A stretch of DNA of 64,000 nucleotides from Adenophora triphylla var. japonica (lineage: Eukaryota > Streptophyta > Magnoliopsida > Asterales > Campanulaceae), in the NCBI GenBank assembly GCA_022495995.1, contig JAFEMH010005418.1, positions 1 to 64,000 of the forward strand, in the 5' to 3' direction. Shown here one piece after another: positions 28,129-39,485 of this stretch (the stretch's first letter is position 1; each line of letters opens with the position of its first letter). A program made the translations under genes and the position numbers. The notes beneath the pieces were generated by a model. That model was given only the letters and a program-made list of their open reading frames with translations. It ran no database searches and was not told the origin of the DNA.

Positions 28129-31100
28129 CTAATACTTGATAAGGTGAGTAGCATGCCATGGGTGCTTCAACTCGTCTCCATCCAAATGTGCGATCATGTA
28201 AGTTCCTTCCCTAATAATTCGAGTGACGATGTAGGGACCTTCCCAGTTGGGAGACAACTTGTTCATCTGAGTTCGCCTTCCAGTCGACTCGATCCTCCTT
28301 AAAACATGGTCGCCTACTTGGAACGATCTTATCTTCACTTTCTTATCATGATAGCTCTTGGTTTTCTGCTTGTAATTTACCATCCTTAGATGGGCTGTAT
28401 CTCGTTTTTCGTCGATCAGATCCAAGTCGATCAATCTATTGACCTTGTTCTGCTCTTGGTCGAAGAAGATTACTCTAGCTGTGGGAAATCGTAGCTCGGC
28501 CGGTGCCATGGTCTCTGATCTATATGCAAGAGTGAATGGGGTTTCCCCCGTGGGCCCCCGAATGGTTATGCGGACTGCCCAGAGAGCAAGGGGGAGTTCG
28601 TCCAACCAGTTGCTTTTACGACCAACCAAACCCGTTTTTAATGCTGAGAGGACCAACTTATTTCCTGCTTCGACTTGCCCGTTGCCTTGGGGATAAGCGA
28701 CTGACGACTTCCAATGCTTAACTCCAACGCTTTTCATTTCGTCTTCGAAAGCTTGGGAGAATTGTAACCCGTTGTCCCATACTATTGCTCGAGGAATCCC
28801 AAAGCGGCACCAAATGAAGTCGTGGATGAAATTGATGGCGTTCTCCTCAGTAATCCTGGCTAGTGGCTTGGCTTTGACCCACTTTGTGAAATAATCAATA
28901 GCTACGATCACGTACTTGCAATTTCCCCGGGCGGGCGGGAAGGGTCCAATCAAATCGACGCCCCACATATCAAAAGGCCAAGTAGCGATCACAGGAGTTT
29001 GCTCGGTTGTAGGCAGGTGAGGAAGATTGGCAAATCTTTGGCACTGGTCGCACCCTTGAACGAAATTGTGAGCGTCCGCCCTCATGTGAGACCAATAATA
29101 GCCCATTGTAATCAGCTTGTCGGCCAAAGTTCTGGCCCCCGGGTGTCCACCACAAACTCCACTATGTACGTCGTACATCAGCTGGGTTACCTCTTGGGGG
29201 TGTACACATCTCAATAATGGTTTACTGAAGGACCTTCTGAACAACGCATTTCCTTGAATGACATATCTCGGAGCCTTTTTCTTGATGGCTCGAGTTGCTT
29301 TCTCGTCTTCAGGTAACTCGCCAGTTTCTTGGTATGCTCGCATTTCCTCGATCCAGCACTTGTTGTAGACCCAGTTTCTAGTAGTGTCTTCCAAACATTG
29401 AATCTGAACTCTCTCATAAGATGGATGTTCGAGATAAGAGATAGGCTCCTCGTGTGGCTCATCTGATGTGGCCAGTTTTGAGAGCAGGTCAGCCAATTCA
29501 TTGTCGTCTCGACCAACCCTCTGTATCTCCCAAAATTCCAAGTCCTTGATCAGCTTCTTCACCAGGTCGCAGTATTTGACCAAAGTGGGATTCAGCACCT
29601 CGTACTCTCCTTTGACTTGGTTGACTATCAACTGAGAATCACAGTAGGCTATGATCTTGGTCGCCCCAAAACACTTTGCGTACTCAATAGCAGCGACCAA
29701 AGCTTCATATTCGGCCTGGTTGTTGGAAGCTTCAAACTTGAATCTCAGTGCCTCCTCATAAACGGTTCCTGATTCCGGCTCGACCAACACAATTCCGGCA
29801 CCACTGACGTTCTTTGTTGCCGACCCATCAGAGTACACCTTCCAACAATCATCGGGCAAACTTGTGGCGGGCTGAGTCTCTGTCTCCTTTCCTTTTACCT
29901 TCTCCTTCTGAGCTCGAACTTCGCTATCTTCCTTGGTGAACGTAAGCTCGACCAAGAAGTCTGCCAAATCTTAAGCTTTTAATGCCTTTCGAGGCCGGTA
30001 CTCGATGTCGAATTCTGTGAGAGCAATTGACCAGTTGAGTAAGCGGCCTGAACTTTCTGGCTTGTGTAGTATCTTCCTCAGGGGTACATTTGTAAGTACG
30101 ACAATCGGGTGAGCTAAAAATAAGCTCTCAACTTCCGGGAAGCTACAACCAAAGCATATGCTACCTTCTTCGCATTATAGTATCTGCCTTCCACGTCGGA
30201 CAAGGCCTTGCTTATGTAATATACGGGCTTCTGAAGTCCTCCTTCTTCTCGAACTAAAACCGCGGCCACAGCTTGGTCGCCAACAGATAGATAAACAAAC
30301 AACGTTTCTCCTACAACCGGGCTGCTTAATAATGGCGGGGAGGCGAGATACTCCTTTAGCTGCTGGAACGACGAATGACCTTCGGCCGTCCACTCAAAAT
30401 TTTTCATCCCCCTCAATGATTGAAAGAAGGGGAGAGATCTTTCAGCCGACTTGGCTATAAAACGACCTAGGGCTGCAACCCTACCGTTAAGTCGCTGCAT
30501 CTCCTTGATGTTTGTAGGCTCTTTCATGTCGACCAGAGCCTTGATCTTTTCTGGATTGGCTTCAATACCTCGCTGAGAAACCATAAAGCCAAGAAATTTA
30601 CCAGCTGCCACGCCGAACACACACTTACTCGGGTTAAGCTTCATGTCGTTTGCTCGTAAATTGGTGAACGTTTCCTTTAGGTCGACCACGTGACGTCCGG
30701 CCTTTGTTTTGATGACCATATCGTCGACGTAGGCCTCCATGTTTCGGCCAATTTGTGAGGCAAAGACCTTGTTGACCATCCTTTGATAGGTCGCTCCTGC
30801 ATTCTTCAAACCGAATGGCATCATAGTGTAGCAATAGATACCTCCTGCAGCTTGGAAAGCCATCTTCACTATGTCGTCCTCGTGCATTTTGATCTGATGA
30901 TAGCCCGAGTAAGCGTCGAGGAAGCTTAATGTGGTGTGTCCAGCTATTGAATCTATGAGCTTGTCGATCCGAGGCAGAGGATAACTATCTTTGGGATAGG
31001 CTAGATTCAGGTTGGTGAAGTCGACACACATCCTCCACTTGCCATTGGATTTCTTCACCATTACTACATTAGCTAGCCAAGTGGTGTGAGTAGCCTCCTT

Positions 31101-31409
31101 GATGATACCTGCACTTAAAAGCTTTTGTACCTCAAGTTTGATTGCTTCCTCTTTGTCACGAGCAAAGCTTTGCAGCTTCTGTGCTTTGTATTTCATGGTC
31201 GGGTTAACCTCTAGCCTGTGAACAGCGACTTCCTCCTTTATTCCCTTCATGTCTTCTACTCGCCAAGCAAAGACGTGTGTTATCACTGCCTCCAGCTCGT
31301 CAACAGCTTCAAGTTCCGAACCATCTCTAAATTGCAGGGTCTCAATAATGATCTCGCGAACCCTCCGTCTTTCTTCGGCCCCCAAGTGTGGAGCTTCTTC
31401 AACAATCAT
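28129..31409 (-). pseudogene. Element 1 pol (RT, RNase H, archaeal RNase H, integrase), broken
   Basis: RT at 31409-30114 shows KWRMCVDFTNLN, LDAYSGYHQIKM, MPFGLKNAGATYQRMVN, the catalytic AYVDDMVIKT and FLGFMVSQRGIEANPEKI, then RNase H to LRAYF. A stop and frameshift at about 30114-30120 and a CAA-to-TAA stop near 29970 (expected KAQDLADF) interrupt it. The frame then continues 29967-28129 with the second RNase H (YSDGSATKNVSGAGIV, NNQAEYEALVAAIEYAK, DSQLIVNQVKG), the integrase zinc finger ([19 protein letters not shown]) and a DDE core: D in WGVDLIG, D in VWDNGLQF, E in NGQVEAGNK, all present. Without the two lesions it would be a normal full-length Tat pol. Confidence 0.92.
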
Positions 31410-31463
31410 ATCATCCAGCTCAGATGTGATCTCACTGGTGGTGGCCCCCGAGTTATTGTCGAT

Positions 31464-34217
31464 CTATAGGAATAGCTCGCCTATGAAGAATTGGTCGACC
31501 ATAACTGCATCTGAATCGACCATGGTGTTTTGAGAAAGAGGTGTCGGCTCAGTCATGACGTCGTCATGTGAGTGATAGGTTGCCTCTTCCACGCAGGTGA
31601 TCGTAGATAGTCGTGAAGTTGTGGTGGCAGACTTTGATAACTTAATGTATCCCTCTAGAGTTTCAACCTCTAGCTCCTTCTTCTTTCTCATTCGAAAGAC
31701 ATGATCAAGGTAGGCTCGAGCTGTACTTTGTACGCACCCGACTCCAACTAGTGTGGGAAACTTAACTCGTTGATGGGGGATAGAGACCACCATTCCAAGT
31801 GCGACCTGGCCAGGAATACCCAAAATAGCAGCATAATCACTATTTACATCAATAACAATGAAGGTTACCTTAGTAGTGACCCTGAATGGATGCTGGCTTA
31901 TGTCAACATCTAGCTCGATCTGCCCCTTCGCATCCACCCTATGATTGGTGAAGCCTTCAAGTCGACCATCATATCGTGACAGCTGCTCTTTTGAGAGTCC
32001 CATTTCCTTGAACTTTTTATAAAAAATGATGTCTTTACAGGCCCCCGTGTCTACCAAGAGTCTGCTCGTCGTACACCCATCAATTAGCCCTGGGATAACG
32101 AGAACTTGCTCTCTGGCCGCTACGTTGGTTGCTAGCTCGTCTGGATAAATGATGATAAATTCATCTCTGATGTAGCTTCTAGTAGGCACATGAGGGGCTT
32201 TGTTGAGCTGGAATATCTTGTGTTTCAGAGCAGTGTTGCTAGCTTGCTCCGTGATCACTCCCAAATTCAATCTAGGCTGCCTTGGTTCTTGTATACCACC
32301 AGCAGCTCGCTCACCTCCACCAGGCTGAGCGGCTTTCACATACCTGTCGAGCTTCCCGTCATTGACCCACTTTTGAATGATACGTTTTAGACTCATACAA
32401 TCCTCTGTAGTGTGGCATGTATCTTTGTGGTAATCACAGTACTTGATGTTATCCCTTCTGAACTTATTTCCTGGGTTTATGGGGGCTGGTGGACCTAGCT
32501 CGACTGTATTCAGAATTTCAGTGCGACTCACTGTCAGCGGGGTAAATGTCTCGGGCACTCTCTCAGTCGCCCTAGTTCTGTTCTTCCCATTTTTGTTGTT
32601 ACCACCATTTTTGGCTTGGTCTTTCTTATCAGCATCTACGACCTCAGCCTTGGAACCTGTCCCTTTCATCTTTTCTTTCCTTTCCTCAGCAATGGCCACA
32701 TTATAGGCCATTTCGAACATCTCTTGACGGGTCGTCACACTCCTGACTTGCAGCTCGTAATCTAAGTCAGTTGAGGTTACTCCATTTCTGAAGCAATTTA
32801 TCACTTCCCTATCTGTCAGGTCCTCCTCAATCTTGTCGACCATCTCCTTGAACTTGGTATAGTAGCTCATTGAGCTTTCGTTTTTCCCTTGCACCAAATT
32901 GTTCAAGTCGGTGACTGTCAATTTTCGGGCTCCAGCCGTTAAGAAGCGATCTAGAAACTTCTTTCTCATATAATGCCATGTGGTAATACAACCTGGTGCC
33001 AAACCCTTAAACCAAGTCAGGGCTGCCCCTGTGAGAGTGCTGGTGAGTGCCTTGCACATCATGTCGTCCTCGTTGGAGACGAAACACATAGTAGCCTCCA
33101 AATGCTGAATATGACTCTGGGCATTGGTCGCTCCTGAATATTTTTCAAGAGTGGGCAACCTGAAACCGTGGGGAGGTCGACGGTCGAGCAACTCCTTGGG
33201 CAAGGGACGAAGAGTAAAGTCGTTTCGTTCGCCTTTTCCAGCATCCTCTTTCTTGTCGGCCTCCCATTGTTCAAACTTTTTCTTCCACTGCAACCATTCC
33301 CTAGCATCTGGATTGTCGTCCCTTGTATGGGAGACGTCATTGGATCTTTGTTGTTCGTCACGGTGAGGTCCCCTACTTGAGTTGGCCCTATGCCTTTCGT
33401 TTCTGGGGGGAGTCACCTCTCTACCTCATCTATTCCTGTGGGAAGGCGACCTTACTGAATTCACTAGCGACCTGCGCCTATCTTCCCTGAATGGCGACCT
33501 GCACCCATCTCTATCTCTGTGAGAATGCGATCTAACTGATCTTACTGGCGACATGCGCCAATTTCTCTCGTGGTGAGACTGCGACCTCTCAGTTCTGGCA
33601 GGCGACCTACGCATATTTCTGTTGGCCTCCAGTTGTCGCCTCAGGTCTGATTCCGCCTCCTGCTCCCTATTCCTATTAAGGCTAGCTCTTAGGTCGTCAC
33701 TTGGAATAGTGATGTGGGAGCGAACATGTTGTACAATCCTCTGTTGCTCGCCATTTTTCCTGGCACTCCCTTCCTACCTAGCACTCCCATTAGGCTGTCT
33801 GTGATAAACCTGGGAGGGGGTTGCTCTCTCCGACCTTCTGTCATTCTGCTCAGGCTCCTCCTCCATTGCTAATAACTCCGCTAAGATTCGAGCCCGTTCC
33901 ACCAACATCTCCTTTCTACTGAGGGGATTGGTTGAGGGACCTGGTCTGTCGCCTGCAGCCATTCGCCCTGCTTGACGATTTGGAGGGGGCTGAGCTCTTT
34001 GCTCGACCATGGGCCTTTTCTCCCTTCTACCGTCTGGCAAGCCTCTGCCATCAGCAATGCTATTCAAACGCGTCGCCCTTCCATGCAGACGCGATGGGGG
34101 AGGAGAAGGAGGCATATTAGCATTGCGGTTGCCTGCACCGACCTCTGTGTTAGCACCGGTGTTTCCCTCATTATGTTCGTCCGAGGCCTCTGACACATGA
34201 CCATCATAAGTCACCAT
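31464..34217 (-). pseudogene. Element 1 gag-protease with two internal stops
   Basis: A single frame runs from ATG 34217 to TAG 31464-31466 (918 codons), interrupted by TAG at about 33775 and TGA at about 33428 (expected Arg, CGA). The N-terminal third is Pro/Arg-rich and includes an RS-repeat block (33429-33620). Gag core: FRLPTLEKYSGATNAQSHIQ, ALTWFKGLAPG, KFLDRFLTAG. Zinc knuckle-like CDYHKDTCHTTEDC is at about 32430. Protease: LLVDTGACKDIIFY with the catalytic DTG at about 32055. The final TAG is in frame with pol 55 bases on, so gag-protease and pol are separated only by that stop. Confidence 0.9.
33429..33620 (-). repeat. Arg/Ser-rich repeat region in Element 1 gag
   Basis: Four units of about 19 residues of the form RSPxRxxRSxSHRxR, with matching repeats in the DNA (YGCGACCT words on plus). 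The composition is like an SR domain, which is unusual in a Gag protein. Confidence 0.8.
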
Positions 34218-34258
34218 GATGATGGGTTATAAGAAATTTCGAGGTCAAAAAAGCACGA

Positions 34259-34276
34259 TTCCCGGCAATGGAACCA
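34259..34276 (-). other. Element 1 primer-binding site
   Basis: On minus the bases TGGTTCCATTGCCGGGAA start three bases after the LTR end. Element 2 has nearly the same site (TGGTTCCGTTGTCGGGA), showing that both use the same primer tRNA type. Confidence 0.75.
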
Positions 34277-34279
34277 AAT

Positions 34280-34941
34280 TGATGCTGCAAGAATCATGCC
34301 GTTATCAATCTCCGTCCAGCTGCAAGATTAATCTCCTGACTTCTGACCTGAAAACAGAACCCACGACTAGCCGGAATGGTCTCCGGCGAAGACCCTCGGG
34401 CGTGAGGATAAGTACGGTGTATGAGAGCTAAATAATTATAAGGAACAATGTATTCTCAAATAATCCAAAAAGCAATTACCTTGGAACGGTTGATATTGCC
34501 TTGTATTTATAGTTGTTGATGAGAGATATAATTGTGGTAGGATTGTATTAAATTCCTATAATCTCGGATCAGATATTCATAAGAGATCTTGCCCACGAAT
34601 AACTCCTGATTTGTAGGGAGTCCGTTATGAAAAGACCTGTGTTCACGCTTGAACTCTGTAGGTCGTCACAGATTGTAATAGGTCGAGGTCGCCTGTTGGG
34701 TCTAGGTCGACCTGACTGATGTATGAGATTGGGTCATGCCCATATAATATTTGGATCGTTATGTCGGACCAAGTTAGGTCGGGACCTCGTAGGTCGGATA
34801 AAGTGCTTAGATTGACCGATCATGCTGTGAGGCCATGGGCCTGGTAATGATTGGGCCTAGCCCACTGAGAATGTGGTGGCGATGACATGTAAATAATTGG
34901 ACTTGCTCGTTGGACCTAGCCCGTCACTTTTATTTTGTTCA
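34280..34941 (-). repeat. Element 1 5' LTR (right copy)
   Basis: The partner of 23323-23981, with TATAAATA on minus at 34504-34511. This copy would drive the element's genomic transcript leftward. Confidence 0.93.
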
Positions 34942-34946
34942 GTAAC

Positions 34947-35479
34947 ATATTATATCGTAAAAAAATATTGATGTGCAATAAAATTGTAAAGGTCTAGAAT
35001 CCACCAATTATGAGGATTTTGGCGGTTGCTTACTGTATTGTATTGTATTGTAATTGACTTATTTTTACTTTTTTATATTTTTCATTTCTTAAAATATTAG
35101 AGAAAAATGAGGTGTTTTTAGAATGTTGGACCTCTAGAGTTTTACTTAAATGCTTGAGGATGAAAACATTTATAAGCAATAGAAAAAAATTGTAAAGGCC
35201 TAGAATCGAAGTTTAATACAATAAAATAATGATGTTATGAAAACATTTATAAGCAATAGAAAAAATTGGTGTTTCTCAAAGTGTGCGGTTAAGTTAAAAA
35301 AAAAAGGATGAAATAGAAGATACTGAGTATGAAGCAGGGGGAGGATCAAAGCTTGAAGGTAATAGAACAACAAGTTATATGCTAGTGTAGTGATTAAGCC
35401 CAACACTGTAGATAAAGAAGATTAGATATAATGACAAGTAGTTGAAACAATCAAAGGGACCTCAAATGCAATTATGTAT
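34947..35479. other. Intergenic host sequence between Elements 1 and 3
   Basis: AT-rich sequence that was contiguous with 23317 before Element 1 inserted. It contains a TATTG run (35034-35052), a 29-bp direct repeat (GAAAACATTTATAAGCAATA at 35162 and 35237) and a repeated AAAATTGTAAAGGYCTAGAA (about 34980 and 35188). No gene is recognisable. Confidence 0.6.
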
Positions 35480-35505
35480 TGTAATAACCCGAATTTAACC
35501 AATTC
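35480..35505 (+). repeat. Element 3 5' LTR, first 26 bases
   Basis: TGTAATAACCCG matches, reversed, the CGGGT/GGTCGTTACA-type end at 59363. It ends in AATTC, the target duplicated by Element 2. Confidence 0.78.
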
Positions 35506-36264
35506 TGATGCTGCCCAAAAATAATTGATAGGCCCGACCCAAGCCCAAAGGCGAGAAATTATCAAGCAAGCCCAAAGCGAGATAAAGCCCAAAAAAGAAG
35601 ATAAGAATAAAAATGGCCCAAGTGTGAATCGCAGGAAATCATAGTGGGAAGTATTCCGCTAAGTTCAATGAAAAGGGGAAGATCGAGGCAGTAATAGCGA
35701 GATGATATGAGGATAATGGCGAGATAATGGGGCAAGCTAGCGAGATAATGATGAGAAAAGAGAGGCGAGACATTATGATAAGGCGACACGAATCATGGTT
35801 AACTTTATCCGGCGAGAGATGGATCCCAGTTGGTGCGATTCGTAAGAGGCGGCATATAAATATCTATGGAGTGGGACCCATTGAACGGTTATGCATTGGG
35901 AAGAGTGATCACGTGTTGGGAGTCTATTTCTATCAAGGACCACTTAAGTGATGACACATGTAAAGAGGCATGGAACGTGAGGAGGTCATGTGCACGGCAC
36001 GAGGGAAGGGGTATATATATGAGGGATAGTCTTCATCCTCAAGGTACGTTGAATACAGACACACACACCCACAAAAACCCTTTCCTATTGTTCAGATTCT
36101 CTTTTCTCAGACAAACACTTATCCTCACGCCGGAGGGGCTTACGCCGGAGCCGCCCTCGGCTTAGTTGACGTTTACTTGTGTACAGGCGTGAAGAAGGAG
36201 CCGGAGCTGTCCAATTCCGATTACAACGGTGTGTTGCTGTTTGAGGAAATTCCTGGCAACATCA
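35506..36264 (+). repeat. Element 2 5' LTR
   Basis: TGATGCTGCCCA to GGCAACATCA. TATATATA at 36012-36019 is the likely core promoter. GCGAGATAATG words repeat at about 35695-35760. Confidence 0.95.
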
Positions 36265-36266
36265 AT

Positions 36267-36283
36267 TGGTTCCGTTGTCGGGA
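36267..36283 (+). other. Element 2 primer-binding site
   Basis: TGGTTCCGTTGTCGGGA, two bases after the LTR, nearly the same as in Element 1. Bases 36284-36903 are a G/T-rich untranslated leader in which I see no gene. Confidence 0.75.
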
Positions 36284-36903
36284 CTTGATTCTCTTCATCG
36301 GTTGGAGGTTTGCCGGCGATAGATTGGTAATTGTTGAGTGCTGTTCGTAGATTTGGAAGTTGGTTCGTGTTGGGGAGGATTCATTGGGTGTGTCGAGCTT
36401 TCGGTTGATTTGGTTGTTATTCGCAGTTTGTAAGTTGAATTTCGTTTGTTTTTATTGTTGTTGTCAGAATTGGTTGCTGTTCGTAAGATTTTGGTGGGTT
36501 GAAATTATTGGAGATTTTGATATTGTTTGATTGATTGGGTGCCAATTTCTGATTTATAAAGTGTTCGTCTGAGTTAAGGGGAATTTGAAGTTGTTTGTGA
36601 AGATTTGATTAAAGTTCGTTTGATTGTGGGGGTTTGAATTCGTTGCTGTTTCTGGAGTTTTGGAAGTTCATTTGATTCTGATTAGTTTGGAGTTTGGGGT
36701 TTTTGGTGATAATTTGGTGTTGAAACAAATGTTAAGATATTTGAATTCGTTGGAAGTACTTGTTTGGAGTTGAAAGTATTTGTTGCTCGGTTGAATTCGT
36801 TGCTTGTTGTTTCTTAGTTTCTGGGCTAGATCTTCAAATCTTCATAAGATTTGCAGATCTTCAAAGTGTAATTCATCATCTTTGATTACGTGGGTTACAA
36901 GGA

Positions 36904-38289
36904 ATGTCAACACCTGAGAAAGGTATAGTGGGCCAGAAGACAATGGCGGGAAGGAGCCTTATCTCGCCCATGTCAGGATTGGGGGCTATAGGAGCTGGCG
37001 GGTCGAGAGAAATTTCTTCCTCTCAGCAAGTTATTCCTGAAGAAAGAGAGCGGGCTACTGGAGGCGAGGGAGAAAGAAATGATATGTCGCCACAGCCCGA
37101 GGATGAAGCGGAAATGGAAGAGGAAAGTTTGAGGATCCACAACAATCTAATTTTGCAATTATTGGAGAATAACAAGCGATTGAGGACGTTGAAGAAGAAG
37201 CCTACCCCTATCCCGCAGGGTTTGTTAACAGCGACAGAGGAAGGAAATAAGGGAGCTAACAAAGAAGTGATCGAGGTTGATAATGGTGAGCAGCAAAAGG
37301 AGATGGAACCTGAAAAACATAAGGAAATAGAGGCGAGAATGGACGGGTCCCAGAAGCGGAAAGCGGGAGAGTACATGGAGAATGGGCGAAAAATAAAGGT
37401 GTATCATTGGCCACATACTTCACAAGTATCATCGCTGTATTGCGAGGAAGAGGAAGATAACACCGCCTCAAATGAAGCGAGATATGGAGAACCAGAGCTA
37501 AAGATGTCTAGGGGAGGCGAGAGATCCAAACAGATAGAGAAAGGAAAAGTTGTAGGAGTAAGTCGCTTTGGAGAGGAAGATGGATTAAAAAAGCAGATGG
37601 CTGAGATGGCAAGAAGGCTGGCAGAGCTGGAAAAAGGTGGCATAGTTGATAGCGAGAAGGACTCTTTTGTCGCCCCGTTTGCCAAGTATATTCAGGAAGC
37701 CGAGCCCGCTCCGGAATTCCGTTTGCCCGCCTTGTCCAAGTACGCAGGGATAACTACTGCCAGAACTCATGTGGCGGGATTTGAAGTCACAATGGCAATT
37801 TTGACTAAGGATGATGCTTTACTATGCAAAACCTTTGCTAGTACCTTGGAGCTTCAGGCTTTGGACTGGTTCGTGCAGCTGCCTGTTAATTCAATCTTGG
37901 GATATCAGGATTTCAAGAGAAAGTTTTTGGCGAGGTTCGGGGCAGTGGGAACTCAACCGGTAATGCTACAGGAGTTGATTGGAATTAAACAGAAGGCGGG
38001 AGAGGGCCTTGTCACTTATACCAATAGATTTTTGCAGATTGCCAATCAAATTTCTGAAATTGATCCCAAATATGTTATAATGATGTATATGTCGGGCCTA
38101 TTATCAGAATCTTTTAAGAGGGAGTTACGGATGAGGTTGCCCGCGACATTAAGTGAGTTGCATGAGCGAGTTAAGGCATATTGTGGTGGTGAGGATATTG
38201 AAGAAGGAACGTCTGGCACGGCGAAGAAAAGTGTCAAAGACAGGATTGAATATGTGAAGGAGGAAAATGCAACTCAAGGAGGAGGTTGA
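36904..38289 (+). CDS. Element 2 gag (N-terminal and core part)
   Basis: 461 residues beginning MSTPEKGIVGQ. An acidic, low-complexity N-terminal half (Glu/Lys-rich, coiled-coil-like at residues 60-110 and 225-250) is followed by the retrotransposon Gag core: FRLPALSKYAGITTARTHV, FASTLELQALDWFVQLP, FKRKFLARFGAV, LRMRLPATLSELHERVKAY. It ends at a TGA (38287-38289) just where a Gly/Arg-rich segment begins (about 38270-38340). That frame continues as an RGG-like stretch, so the stop is probably a CGA-to-TGA or GGA-to-TGA lesion. A further frame change near 38390 leads to the knuckle-protease part. Confidence 0.9.
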   Translation: MSTPEKGIVGQKTMAGRSLISPMSGLGAIGAGGSREISSSQQVIPEERERATGGEGERNDMSPQPEDEAEMEEESLRIHNNLILQLLENNKRLRTLKKKPTPIPQGLLTATEEGNKGANKEVIEVDNGEQQKEMEPEKHKEIEARMDGSQKRKAGEYMENGRKIKVYHWPHTSQVSSLYCEEEEDNTASNEARYGEPELKMSRGGERSKQIEKGKVVGVSRFGEEDGLKKQMAEMARRLAELEKGGIVDSEKDSFVAPFAKYIQEAEPAPEFRLPALSKYAGITTARTHVAGFEVTMAILTKDDALLCKTFASTLELQALDWFVQLPVNSILGYQDFKRKFLARFGAVGTQPVMLQELIGIKQKAGEGLVTYTNRFLQIANQISEIDPKYVIMMYMSGLLSESFKRELRMRLPATLSELHERVKAYCGGEDIEEGTSGTAKKSVKDRIEYVKEENATQGGG

Positions 38290-38408
38290 GGGAATCAAGC
38301 GGGCAGCAGAGGTGGAGGCCGCGCTGGAGGTCGCGGGGTAAGGAGGATAGTGAGATTTGTGAGATTGAATGCTAGACCAGACCAAGTGAGATTCTTCGGG
38401 CTGTTCAG

Positions 38409-39467
38409 TTGCCACCAGCATTTGAAATTAATGATCAAGGGAGAAGAAATATGAATCAATATTGTAACTATCATCGAGATAGGGGGCATGATACAGACAA
38501 TTGCTATAATTTGAAGAAAGTGATTCAAGGAAAGATTGAAAGAGGCGAGTTACAGGAGTATGTCTGGCAGGAGCAAAATGTGGAGGCTCAAGGAGGAAAT
38601 GGCAACAGGAATGAAATTATGGTGATTCACGAGCCGGCGAGTATTACTTGTTTAAGTAACCAGATCATGTCGCTATCCCATACTTGCCATATTCCCGCTT
38701 ACCCACCAAGTGAGGAAAGGATGATTAGTTTTTCAAGGCGAGAATTGGCTTTAACTCCGAGTCATGGGTGTCAGCCAATTATGATTACCATTGCTCCAGG
38801 GAACAGTATTTTACACAGAGTATTGGTAGATTCAGGAGCAAGTCGCAACATCCTCTATTATGAAGCGTTCAAAAAGATGCGGTATACAGAGGCTAACCTA
38901 GTACCCTATAAGGGATTTTTGGAGGGATTTACAAACCATACTGTGCGGGTTAAAGGGACAATTTCTTTGGCGGTGGAAATAGGAGAAGACGAGATGGTGA
39001 GAACTCGCACCGTGGAGTTCATGGTTATTGATTTGGTGTCGCCCTACAATGCTATTGTGGGTATTCCCTTTATGCAGACGTTTGAAATGGTGGTGTCTAT
39101 CCCGCATCAGCGAGTCAAATTCCCTACTCCAAAAGGGATTGCTTGCTTGAAGAGCGAAGTTAAGGAGGTAATTCAGAAGAAGATAGAGATGCAGACAGTG
39201 GCAAGGGCTAGCACAAGTTCACTAACCACGGCCTTGGTAGTGCGGGATGCAAGAATAAACATGATCAACGACTTAGGAGCGTGTGAGAACTGGGAGGAAA
39301 CTGAAAGCATGAAGAATAAGTCGGCGATCATTATTATTGACGAAAAGGCGGAAGATGAAGTTGTACGAGAGGGAAATGAGGAGCGAGATACAGAGATAGA
39401 GAGGGTACAGGAGAAATCAGAAGGGAATTTGATGGCGTTAATGGTGATGCAAGCCGAGATGGCCTGA
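38409..39467 (+). CDS. Element 2 gag knuckle and aspartic protease
   Basis: Starts within gag after a frame change. CNYHRDRGHDTDNC (about 38463-38505) is the CCHC knuckle and LVDSGASRNILYYEAFKKM (about 38824-38880) the protease active site (DSG), followed by GFLEGFTNHTVRVKG and the flap/C-terminal block ending VVSIPHQRVKFPT. It ends at TGA 39465-39467, in the same frame as pol, which continues 18 bases later. Whether that stop is read through or is a lesion cannot be told from one copy. Confidence 0.9.
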   Translation: MPPAFEINDQGRRNMNQYCNYHRDRGHDTDNCYNLKKVIQGKIERGELQEYVWQEQNVEAQGGNGNRNEIMVIHEPASITCLSNQIMSLSHTCHIPAYPPSEERMISFSRRELALTPSHGCQPIMITIAPGNSILHRVLVDSGASRNILYYEAFKKMRYTEANLVPYKGFLEGFTNHTVRVKGTISLAVEIGEDEMVRTRTVEFMVIDLVSPYNAIVGIPFMQTFEMVVSIPHQRVKFPTPKGIACLKSEVKEVIQKKIEMQTVARASTSSLTTALVVRDARINMINDLGACENWEETESMKNKSAIIIIDEKAEDEVVREGNEERDTEIERVQEKSEGNLMALMVMQAEMA

Positions 39468-39485
39468 TCAAGATCCGCGAAATTT

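Larger units (their letters stand above)
23323..34941 (-). mobile_element. Element 1: Tat-clade Ty3/gypsy retrotransposon, 11.6 kb
   Basis: The LTRs are 23323-23981 and 34280-34941, with target duplication GTAAC at 23318-23322 and 34942-34946. Sense is minus: primer site next to the right LTR, then gag-protease, pol and, on the opposite strand, an extra three-exon gene before the 3' LTR (left). A second, archaeal-type RNase H between the first RNase H and integrase is the signature of the Tat clade. The coding region has a few stops and a frameshift. By eye the LTRs differ at about 4% of positions, mostly transitions, so it is moderately old. Confidence 0.95.
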
